Assembly (NCBI GenBank): GCA_947462995.1
Contig: CANHUG010000008.1
Location: 1-32,448 of the forward strand
Direction of reading: 5' to 3'
DNA from: Verrucomicrobiales bacterium
Lineage (GTDB): Bacteria > Verrucomicrobiota > Verrucomicrobiia > Verrucomicrobiales > V1-33
DNA: 32,448 nt
A model generated the notes under the pieces. It saw only the letters and a program-made list of their open reading frames with translations. It searched no databases and was not told the origin of the DNA. A program made the position numbers and the translations under genes. Numbering within the stretch: position 1 is the first letter of the stretch; each line of letters starts with the position of its first letter. This document shows, piece by piece, positions 23,998 through 32,448 of the stretch.

Positions 23998-26900
23998 ATG
24001 CGCCCATCTCCCGCTCCATCTCGCTCCCGCTCCCTTAGCAACTGGATCCTCCTTCTCCTCTTGCTCCTCACCGCCACCGGATCAGCCCAAACCCCATGGC
24101 TCCAATCCCACCGTCTCGGCAACGAGGTCCGCTTCCTCTACTCCAATCTCGTCCGCCGCTACGACCTAACCACCAGATCGTGGCTCCCGGACATCACCCT
24201 CCCCCGCACCGGCGCCACCGCCTTCACCGGAGATGACCTCGGCAACGCCGTCGCCTATGGCAACTCCATTCATCGCTACAATCCTTCATGGTCCGGCGAA
24301 TCACTCCCGTACTACTCCCCCAATCCCGTCAAACACATCTTCCTCGACGGTTCCTTCATCATCTCCGTCACCTATAGCGGAACCTCCGGTGCCGTCACCA
24401 TCTACGACCGCAACTCCACGCTGGCCATCTCTTCCCAATCGCAATCACCCGGCTTCGCATCTCCACCCGTCTTCCTCAAAAGTCAGCGGAAACTCGTCGG
24501 CTGGCGCTATAACGCTGCCGTCGGCGAGAACGAACTCGCCAGCACCAGCTACTCCAGTTCAGGAATCACCTCGATCACCTCATGGCTCGGCACTCGCAAT
24601 TACTCGCCCCAACAGCTCTACCTCTCTCCTGATGAAAGCCGCATCATCGGCTCATCGGGCACCCTTTACCTCGCCAACTCGGGAGCCGTCGCCGGCGCTG
24701 TTGGCGTCAATAGCATCCGCAGCGCCTCATGGATCGGCCATTCCCCCGTGCTCCTCCGAGACAGTACCCTCATCGCCTTGCACCCCGACCTCTCCGTCGC
24801 ACGTGAGCTTGACATCGCCTCGAATGCCTCGGAACTCGCCCTCCACCTCTCAGATGCCTGCATCTTCCGCCCCACCACCGGCGCACCTTCCGTAGAAATC
24901 ATTCCTCTCAGCAGGATCAATGCTCCCGATCCGGTGATCGGCCCCATCGATCCCTCCGGCTTCCGCTACGACATCAATCATTCCTCCGTCAGCCCGGACA
25001 ACGTCATCCACCTCTTCAACAGGCGGCTCCAGTCCATCTTCAGATGGTCCACTTCCTCCCGTTCCTACCTCAGATCCGTCCCCCTCCAGCAGGACACCGT
25101 CGACGCCTACTCTAACCGCGTCTCCAACCTCCTCTACCTTTCACGCCCCAGCATTAACAAGGCCATCGGAAAGATCGACCTCTCCCAACCCGATCCCACC
25201 GAATCTACCTTCATCTCCCTCAGCTCACCATCCATCGACGTCGCCGTCGCAGGCGACTCCCTCCTCTCCTTCACCTCCGATCGCATCTCCATCCACTCGC
25301 CCAACGGCACACTGCTCTCCAGTTCCCCGTTCTCGTACGGTTTTTACCCCAGACACCACCACTGGAATCCAGCCACCCGCCGTCTCTACACCATCTCCAA
25401 TTCAACCTACTCCGAAACCCCAGGCTTTCTCCCCATCACCGACGATGGCGCGGTCGGCACCCTCACCCGGATAGACTCCACTCGCACTACCCCACCGCTC
25501 CTCGCCTCCCCCTCCGGTGATCGCCTCATTACCGGCACGGGCAACATCGTCGATACCTCTTCCCTCAATGCCGTCACCCCCCTCGGCTTCAACCCAACCG
25601 ACGGCATCTGGATCGGCCAGAACTTCGCCTCAATCCGCAAATACCTCGACAATACCGTCCTCCAACTCTCCACCGCTCCTTCCTTCGCCCCATCCCCTCT
25701 CTTCAGGGTCTTCCGCGGTCTCCCCGTTCGCGTCCTCCCTCTAACCCAGGGCCTCGCTGTCATCACCACCGTCGACCGCGTCCCCGTCTTCCACCTGCTC
25801 GATTCCTCCCTCAACATTCTCTACTCCTCTCCCACTCCCCCAGCCGCTCCAGGCACTCCCTTCCTCACCTCCCGCAGTTCCGACAGCATCTCCCTTCAAT
25901 GGACCGATCTGTCAGACAGCGAGGACCGCTTCATCATCGAATTCCGACCCGCTGGCACTGGCTCTCCATGGTCGCAGGCCCTCACCTCCCCCGCAAACTC
26001 CACCGCCGCCACGGTCCAAGGGCTGTCCCCAGGCACGTCTTACGACCTCCGCATCATCGCCGCCACCGAATCCGTCCCCTCCTCCCCCTCACCAGCCATC
26101 TCCATCCGCACCCTCGCCTCCCCGGACGAACCTCTCGGCGAACCCTACAATCTCGCCATCGAACAGATCCTCAACACCAGCATCACCATCGCATGGTCCG
26201 ACATGGTCAGCAACGAAACCGCCTTTCTCATCCACCGCTCTTCCTCACCTGACGGACCACTCACCACTCTCACCGCCACACCCAACTCCTCCTCCTTCAA
26301 AGACTCCGGCCTCACCCCGGGCTCAACCTACTACTACCGCATCCAGGCCATCAATGGCGACCGCTACGGCGATCTCTCCAACCAGATCTCCGCAAGCACT
26401 CGTCTCACTGCTCCCCTCCCGGACACCCCCCAGTCCTTCGCTGCGTCCGAGATCACCGCCACTTCCGTTCGGCTCAGCTTCCAACCCTCCGGGTTCGCCC
26501 AGGACACCGTCGTCATCGAGCAATCCTCCGTCCCGCCTTCCACATGGACCACCGTCGCAGAACTCCGTCCCTCCATCAGGTCCACCATCATCTCCGGTCT
26601 CAACCCTCTAACCAGATACTCCTTCAGGGCAAGAGCCTACAATAGCACCGGAGGCTCCCCCATGCCCACGATCGAGATCATCACCTCCTCCGTCGGCGGG
26701 TCCTTCGCATCCGTCGCCGTGCGCTCCAACAACATCTACTACTTCGGCTTCTCCGCTCCCCATCGCATCGAACGCTACGACCTCTCCACCAGATCATGGC
26801 TCGCTCCCATCCCGCTCATCGCCCGCCCCTCCGCTCTCTGGGTCGATGACTCCGGCATCTACACCGGTGAAGACTCCAGCATCGTCCGTTACCAGCTCGA

Positions 26901-29900
26901 CGGCTCCGCCAGAACCGTCTTCGCAATCTTCTACACCCCCGTCTCCCTCATCTCCGCTTTCGGCGACCAACTCGCCGTTCTCGTCGGCTTCTCTCAGTGG
27001 TTCACCTTCAGCAAAACCTCCGGTCTCGAAACCTCCAGTAATAGAGATTTGGGTATTTTCTTCAGCGATCCCACCGCATCCCTCGATCCTTCACGCCGCA
27101 GGCTCATCATCAGCGAGTCCAGAACCAGTTCCCCGCGTGTCAGGCTATACAGCTTCTCAACCGACGGAACACTCTCGATCGACTCCACTCTCACGGCATT
27201 CACCCCGCCAGACCAATACCAGCCCACTCGATACCTCTTCTTCCCGGATGGCACCAGAATGGCCGACACTCTCGGCAACGTCTACGTCTCAAGCCCACTC
27301 AGCATCGCCGGCTCCCCCTTCGCTCCCGGATTCACCGACATGGCCTTCCATGAATCCGAATTCCCCATAATCCTCCGACCCGGCCGTCTCACTTCATACT
27401 CCAACGCCCTCACAGAATCCGGTTCCGCTCCGCTCTCCTCCACTCTCGGTGTCCGCCTCACCCTCCACGCAGACGATGCCGTCGTCTTCTCCCTCGACCC
27501 CGTTTCCCCTCGCGGCCTCCGCTCCGAATCCATCCCGCTCCAGACCCTCAACCTCAACACCCCCGGCCTCCCCGTAAACCCTCGAAATCTCGCATTCACG
27601 CCGGATGCCTCCCTCACCACCACTGACGGCGTCGTCTGGCTCCTCAGCAGGCTCCATTTGTCCATCTTCCGCTGGTCCCCCGCCACGAGGGACTTCCTCC
27701 CCAACATCCCCCTCAAAGAGACCCCTCTCTTCATCTCCCACTCATCCGCCGACCGCCGCATCTACCTCTACTACCAAAACGGTATCACCACCTTCCTCGA
27801 CGCCTCCGCTCCCTTGCCAGCAGAACAACCCTTCGCCTCCGCCGCATCCTTCGCCAGCTCAATGACCGCCGCCGATCCCTTCGTCATCATCGGCTCCGAT
27901 ATCCATAGCAATACCGGCACCAAACTCGGCCAGTTCAACATCAGACCGACCGCCTCCTCATGGAACAAAGACCTTCGTCGGCTCAGAACGCTCTCCCCCT
28001 CCTCTTCATCCAGCCCTCCTAACACAGTCAACTCCCTCATCCTCACTCCTTCCGGTCAACTCCAGTCAGCAACCACCGTCTACACCAACAGCTCCGGTCA
28101 GAGCCCGCTGATGCCGCCCCTCAGGGAAAGCCAGGACGGCACCATGCTCGCCCTCGGCAGCGGACTAGTCTTCATCGCCGGTTCCTCAGTCCTTCCAGCG
28201 GACTTCGTCGACCCCTTCACCGATGCTCTCTGGGTCGCCAATAACCTCGTCTCCATCCTCCCCTCTTCCGGCAATACTCTCCTCCAGCTCTCGCGCAGCC
28301 CAGCCCTCACTCCAGACCCGACCTCCCGCACCTTCCGTGGCACCCCAATCCGTATCTTCCCCTCGGATTCCGGCTTCCTCCTCCTCACTCTCGCCGAGGG
28401 CACCCCGCGATTCACTCTCACAGACCCAGACTTCAACCCGCTCTACCGATCCCCCGCCAAACCAACTCCCCCATCCCAACCAGTCGTCAACTCTCGCTCC
28501 TCCCGCTCCATCACCCTCTCATGGTCAGACCGCTCCGATAACTCCACCGCCTTCCAGCTCGAATTCCGCCCGGCTTCCCCGGACGCGCCATGGACTCAGC
28601 TCCCTGTCCAGCCCGCAGGCAACACCTCCGCCACCATCACCGATCTCAACAGCAACTCCCTGTTCGAGATCCGCATCGTCGCGATCGGCGACAACCTCCG
28701 CTCGGCCCCCTCCGCCATCACCACCTCAAGAACCCTCGCCTCCGACGACGAACCCATCGGCGAACCCTACAACCTCACCGCCACCCGCCGGTTCCACGAC
28801 TCCATCACCATCTCATGGTCCGATAACGCCACCAACGAATCAGGCTTCCGCATCTCCCGCTCCCTCAGCCCAGCCGGCCCCTCAACCTCTTTCGTCGTCA
28901 ACGCCAACACCACTTCCTTCACCGACTCCAACCTTTCCCCCGCCACCACCTACCTCTATCGCATCCAGGCCTTCAACGAGACCACCGTCGGAGACCTCTC
29001 CTCCGCTCTCTCCGCTCAGACGCTCCCCACCGCCGCCGGCCCTCCCGCTCCATCAAACCTCGCCGCCTCAGACATCTCCCACCAGCAACTCTCCCTCTCA
29101 TGGTCCGATAACTCATTCAACGAGGACTCCTTCATCGTCGAATTCCGGCCATCGTTCGGACCCGTCCTTCCATGGGCCACCGCCCAGACCCTCCCCTTCA
29201 ATACCACTTCCAGCGTCATCATCGGCCTCACCCCGGGCACCAGCTACGACTTCAGGGTCATTGCCCTCAATTCCTCAGGAAGCTCCGCCAGCTCCACAAT
29301 CTTCGCCTCCACCCTAGCAGCCGGCGGCTCCTTCCTCAACATCTCCAGCCGCTCGTCCCGCTTCTACTGCTTCGCCTTCGCAGAACCTTTCCGCATCGAA
29401 CGCTTCGACCTGAACTCCCTCCAGTGGCTCTCCCCACTCCCCATGACGGCCGCAGCCACCGCCCTCTGCATCGATGACTCCGGCATCTTCGCGGCTGAAG
29501 ACCGGAACATCGTCCGCTGGAACCTCGACGGCTCCAACCGCTCCGTACTAACCTCCACCACCTCACCCGTCTCCAGCCTCTTCACCTCCGCTGACATCCT
29601 CGGGGTCTTCGCCGGCCAGCTCCGCACCTACCTCAAATCCTCAGGCGCGCCTCTCAGCTCCATCACCACCCCCGAAGGCTTCTCCGCCCCTTCCTCCCAC
29701 CCCTCCACCAACCGCATCTTCTTCCGAGGCCCCTCCGCCTCCATCCCCACTCTCCACGCATTCGACTTCTCCCCCGACGGCACCCTCGCCTCCAGCACCT
29801 CCGCCCCAAGACCCGCCGCCGCATACACCGCCACCGCCACATGGGCGTTCCCCGACGGCACCCGCGTCATCGACTCCGCCGGAAACATCCACGCCTCCCG

Positions 29901-32448
29901 CGCCGTCGTTCCCGTCCACTCCATCACGTTCCCCTCAGGCAACACCGCCATGGACGTCGCCTTCCACGGCACCGACCTCCCCGTCATCCTCCGCAGCTCC
30001 GGTATCGTCACCGGCTACCAGAACTCCATGCTCGCCTCCGGCTCCCGCTCGCCCTCACGCCGCAACCCTCGCCGTCTCGCTGTCAACGGCACCAATGCCA
30101 TCGTCTTCTCGGCCGACGGCACTTCCTTCAACGGTCTCGGCTTCGAGCTCATCCCTCTCTCCTCCCTCTCCCTCCCAACCCCAGGCCTGCCCGTCAACCC
30201 GGACGGTCTCACGTTCTCCCCAGCCGACGCCTTCATCGACAACAACGGATCCCTTCGCATCACCGCACCTTCCATGATGAGTGTCTTCACATGGTCCCCC
30301 GCCGAACGGAAATACTCAGGCTCGCTCCCGCTCTCCGGCCCTCCCCTCATCTCTTCCTACCAACCCGCTCTCGACCGGCTCTACTACAGCGAAGGCCGCT
30401 CCAGCATCAGAATGGCCAGCCTCTCCAACCCTCCCTCCCCGGACCAGCACTTCACCACTCTCCCTAACCCAGTCGGCGCTTTCGTCGCCGCCGACAACTT
30501 CCTCTGCGCCGCTGCCTTCGCTGCCACCACCGCCACTCACCACGTCTACAACGCCGCCGGTCAACTCACCTCCTCCTCCGCTGCCACCACACGCGCAAAC
30601 TTCCTCGCGTGGGACCCCGTCAACCAGCAGCTCTCCTTCCTGCTCTCACCCATATTCCTGGCCCGAGCCTCCATCTCCCCCGCCGGCCTGTACACTCCGG
30701 AACCCTCCCGGCAACTCTGGACCAGCGCCACCGCTCCCTTCCGCTTCTCCCCGGACAGTTCCCTCATCGCCTTCCCCAGCGGTCATCTCATCGAAAACAT
30801 CAGCAACCCTCCTTCCCGTTTCTTCGACGGCACTCCCACCGACCTCGTCTGGCAAAACCGCAACCTCGTCGCCATCGAACCCAGCGGCTCCTCCAACACC
30901 GCAGTCCAGCGCTGGTCCACCTCATGGGTCCGCGATCGCGCCGCCATCCTCACAGGCTCGCCATGGCGCATCTTCCAGAACCCCTCAGGCGGCTTCATCG
31001 TCATCACCACCGCTCCCAACTCCGCCCCTCGCATCCACCTCCTCAACCAGAATCTCGAACCGCAATTCGATTCCGGCACTTCCTCTCCTCTCACCGTCCG
31101 CTCCGCCCCAACCTCCCAACGGGTCGATTTCGGGGATCCCGCTTCCTTCCAGATTCTCGTCACCGGCACCCCTCCTTTCACCTACCGATGGTCCCTCAAT
31201 GGCACCATCATCCCCGGTGCCACCGAAAGCCAACTCACCATCCCCCGCGCCGGCTCGCTCTCCGCCGGCACCTATCAGGTCACCGTCTCCGGCTCCGCCG
31301 GAACCACCACCTCTAGCAACGCCACTCTCGCTGTCGGCCCGGTCCAGTCCCCCCGCTTCCTCGAACGCAGTCTCCTCGTCAGCGGCGCTAACCGGGTCTC
31401 GGAATTCACTGAGCCTCTCTTCAATACCGAGCGCTCATCTTACTCCGTGCCACTGCACCCAACCACCGTCCCCGCCAGCTCCACAAGGACGCTCGCCGGT
31501 GCCGCCACCGATCGACTCGGCCGTCTCCACGTCCTCAGCCACGCCTCAGGACCCTCCAACGCCACAGAATTCCTCAATACCTTCGACCCCGCTCTCTCAT
31601 TGTGGACTCAGCGCATGCTGCCAGGCCCCGCCGCTCCCAACCGCCAGGTCGTCGGCGATCTCCGCATCATGGACCTCTGGGCCGTCACCCAACGCGGCCG
31701 CCTCCACACCACCACCGGCGAATGGCACCCATTCCCAACCTCATGGATCCCCAGCCGCGTCGCCATCGGCCCGGATCAGCTCATCTACGGCATGAACCCG
31801 GCCGGCAGCATCCGCGTCTTCGATGCCGCCTCCAATTCATGGAACATCGTCACCTCGCTCCCGACCACCTACACCTACAACGCCTTCGCCGTCTCTCCCG
31901 ACGGCAACTTCCACACCGTCGCTCAAGGCTCCTACCGCTCATTCGGCATCCTCGGAACCCCCATCCGCTCCCTCACCCCGACCTCGCCACTCAACGCCCT
32001 CAATCTCGCCATCCAGCCATCCGGCTCCTTCCTCCTCGCCACCGGCTCCATCAACCCCACCGCCGTCTCCCTCACTCAAACCGATCTCGTCTCCGAATCC
32101 CGCGTCACCATTTCCAGCGGCATCTCCACCATCGGCACTTATGCCGGATGGGTCGGTCCCATCGCCACCCCTCGCCCCACCATCGTCTCCCTATCAACTC
32201 CCCCTGCCCTCAGCGGCTCCCCGTGGTCATGGAAACCGGAAATCACTCACCCCGATCCCGACGCCGTCCTCTCCATCTCCATCCCCAACCAGCCTTCATG
32301 GCTCTCCCTCTCCAACGGCATCCTCTCAGGCACCCCCCTAGCCTCCAACGTCGGCCACAACCCGGTCAGCATCCGCGTCTCCGACTCCCGCGGCAACGTC
32401 GACGAACGTCTCTTCTCCATCCCCGTCTTCGCCAAGAATGACCCGCCA
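23998..32448 (+). CDS. Paralog D: giant secreted protein, 3' truncated by the window (at least 2817 codons); absent from the supplied ORF track
   Basis: ATG at 23998 gives MRPSPAPSRSRSLSNWILLLLLLLTATGSAQTPWLQSHRLGNEVRFLYSN. Frame followed by reading codons at line starts across the region with no stop found; last codons read DERLFSIPVFAKNDPP. Architecture: propeller - FN3x3 - propeller - FN3x3 - propeller - Ig-like - propeller-like - He_PIG-like. Confidence 0.88.
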   Translation, partial: MRPSPAPSRSRSLSNWILLLLLLLTATGSAQTPWLQSHRLGNEVRFLYSNLVRRYDLTTRSWLPDITLPRTGATAFTGDDLGNAVAYGNSIHRYNPSWSGESLPYYSPNPVKHIFLDGSFIISVTYSGTSGAVTIYDRNSTLAISSQSQSPGFASPPVFLKSQRKLVGWRYNAAVGENELASTSYSSSGITSITSWLGTRNYSPQQLYLSPDESRIIGSSGTLYLANSGAVAGAVGVNSIRSASWIGHSPVLLRDSTLIALHPDLSVARELDIASNASELALHLSDACIFRPTTGAPSVEIIPLSRINAPDPVIGPIDPSGFRYDINHSSVSPDNVIHLFNRRLQSIFRWSTSSRSYLRSVPLQQDTVDAYSNRVSNLLYLSRPSINKAIGKIDLSQPDPTESTFISLSSPSIDVAVAGDSLLSFTSDRISIHSPNGTLLSSSPFSYGFYPRHHHWNPATRRLYTISNSTYSETPGFLPITDDGAVGTLTRIDSTRTTPPLLASPSGDRLITGTGNIVDTSSLNAVTPLGFNPTDGIWIGQNFASIRKYLDNTVLQLSTAPSFAPSPLFRVFRGLPVRVLPLTQGLAVITTVDRVPVFHLLDSSLNILYSSPTPPAAPGTPFLTSRSSDSISLQWTDLSDSEDRFIIEFRPAGTGSPWSQALTSPANSTAATVQGLSPGTSYDLRIIAATESVPSSPSPAISIRTLASPDEPLGEPYNLAIEQILNTSITIAWSDMVSNETAFLIHRSSSPDGPLTTLTATPNSSSFKDSGLTPGSTYYYRIQAINGDRYGDLSNQISASTRLTAPLPDTPQSFAASEITATSVRLSFQPSGFAQDTVVIEQSSVPPSTWTTVAELRPSIRSTIISGLNPLTRYSFRARAYNSTGGSPMPTIEIITSSVGGSFASVAVRSNNIYYFGFSAPHRIERYDLSTRSWLAPIPLIARPSALWVDDSGIYTGEDSSIVRYQLDGSARTVFAIFYTPVSLISAFGDQLAVLVGFSQWFTFSKTSGLETSSNRDLGIFFSDPTASLDPSRRRLIISESRTSSPRVRLYSFSTDGTLSIDSTLTAFTPPDQYQPTRYLFFPDGTRMADTLGNVYVSSPLSIAGSPFAPGFTDMAFHESEFPIILRPGRLTSYSNALTESGSAPLSSTLGVRLTLHADDAVVFSLDPVSPRGLRSESIPLQTLNLNTPGLPVNPRNLAFTPDASLTTTDGVVWLLSRLHLSIFRWSPATRDFLPNIPLKETPLFISHSSADRRIYLYYQNGITTFLDASAPLPAEQPFASAASFASSMTAADPFVIIGSDIHSNTGTKLGQFNIRPTASSWNKDLRRLRTLSPSSSSSPPNTVNSLILTPSGQLQSATTVYTNSSGQSPLMPPLRESQDGTMLALGSGLVFIAGSSVLPADFVDPFTDALWVANNLVSILPSSGNTLLQLSRSPALTPDPTSRTFRGTPIRIFPSDSGFLLLTLAEGTPRFTLTDPDFNPLYRSPAKPTPPSQPVVNSRSSRSITLSWSDRSDNSTAFQLEFRPASPDAPWTQLPVQPAGNTSATITDLNSNSLFEIRIVAIGDNLRSAPSAITTSRTLASDDEPIGEPYNLTATRRFHDSITISWSDNATNESGFRISRSLSPAGPSTSFVVNANTTSFTDSNLSPATTYLYRIQAFNETTVGDLSSALSAQTLPTAAGPPAPSNLAASDISHQQLSLSWSDNSFNEDSFIVEFRPSFGPVLPWATAQTLPFNTTSSVIIGLTPGTSYDFRVIALNSSGSSASSTIFASTLAAGGSFLNISSRSSRFYCFAFAEPFRIERFDLNSLQWLSPLPMTAAATALCIDDSGIFAAEDRNIVRWNLDGSNRSVLTSTTSPVSSLFTSADILGVFAGQLRTYLKSSGAPLSSITTPEGFSAPSSHPSTNRIFFRGPSASIPTLHAFDFSPDGTLASSTSAPRPAAAYTATATWAFPDGTRVIDSAGNIHASRAVVPVHSITFPSGNTAMDVAFHGTDLPVILRSSGIVTGYQNSMLASGSRSPSRRNPRRLAVNGTNAIVFSADGTSFNGLGFELIPLSSLSLPTPGLPVNPDGLTFSPADAFIDNNGSLRITAPSMMSVFTWSPAERKYSGSLPLSGPPLISSYQPALDRLYYSEGRSSIRMASLSNPPSPDQHFTTLPNPVGAFVAADNFLCAAAFAATTATHHVYNAAGQLTSSSAATTRANFLAWDPVNQQLSFLLSPIFLARASISPAGLYTPEPSRQLWTSATAPFRFSPDSSLIAFPSGHLIENISNPPSRFFDGTPTDLVWQNRNLVAIEPSGSSNTAVQRWSTSWVRDRAAILTGSPWRIFQNPSGGFIVITTAPNSAPRIHLLNQNLEPQFDSGTSSPLTVRSAPTSQRVDFGDPASFQILVTGTPPFTYRWSLNGTIIPGATESQLTIPRAGSLSAGTYQVTVSGSAGTTTSSNATLAVGPVQSPRFLERSLLVSGANRVSEFTEPLFNTERSSYSVPLHPTTVPASSTRTLAGAATDRLGRLHVLSHASGPSNATEFLNTFDPALSLWTQRMLPGPAAPNRQVVGDLRIMDLWAVTQRGRLHTTTGEWHPFPTSWIPSRVAIGPDQLIYGMNPAGSIRVFDAASNSWNIVTSLPTTYTYNAFAVSPDGNFHTVAQGSYRSFGILGTPIRSLTPTSPLNALNLAIQPSGSFLLATGSINPTAVSLTQTDLVSESRVTISSGISTIGTYAGWVGPIATPRPTIVSLSTPPALSGSPWSWKPEITHPDPDAVLSISIPNQPSWLSLSNGILSGTPLASNVGHNPVSIRVSDSRGNVDERLFSIPVFAKNDPP
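25843..26697 (+). other. First FN3 triplet in paralog D
   Basis: ISLQWTDLSDSEDRFIIEFRPAG..., GEPYNLAIEQILNTSITIAWSDMVSNETAF...; GEPYNL tag at 26141. Boundaries approximate. Confidence 0.7.
28465..29325 (+). other. Second FN3 triplet in paralog D
   Basis: ITLSWSDRSDNSTAFQLEFRPAS..., GEPYNLTATRRFHDSITISWSDNATNESGF..., LSLSWSDNSFNEDSF...; GEPYNL tag at 28763, 2622 bp after the first. Confidence 0.7.

Noticed and set aside
30281-31795. 504-aa plus-strand ORF
   Set aside because: Out-of-frame within paralog D (in-frame translation carries the Ig-like and propeller-like motifs); Ser/Pro-rich translation.

Overview
32.4 kb, GC-rich window, probably from a Verrucomicrobiota/PVC bacterium (inferred from the gene families; not verified). 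Left part: a small exported protein, an M23 (LytM) peptidase lipoprotein, a terminator-like hairpin, and a divergently placed large minus-strand gene (ThuA + F5/8C-like + PVC-type dehydrogenase propeller + HEAT + monoheme cytochrome c). The remaining ~26 kb is a head-to-tail array of four giant, signal-peptide-bearing paralogs (A ~1358 aa, B 2700 aa, C 1712 aa, D at least 2817 codons and still open at the window end). They share FN3 domains, propeller-like repeats, an Ig-like domain, a He_PIG-like domain and, in the complete copies, a common C-terminal module. D is missing from the supplied ORF track because it has no stop inside the window. Most notable: modular gain and loss between paralogs (a 4 x 288-bp cadherin-like array in B absent from C; an FN3x3+propeller super-module duplicated in D with 2622-bp spacing), mosaic similarity between neighbours, a conserved motif upstream of all four paralogs, zero NCC codons before TGG Trp codons in B and C, and a strand-dependent switch in third-codon-position usage. 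No tRNA, rRNA, CRISPR array or transposase was recognised. All family calls are by eye.
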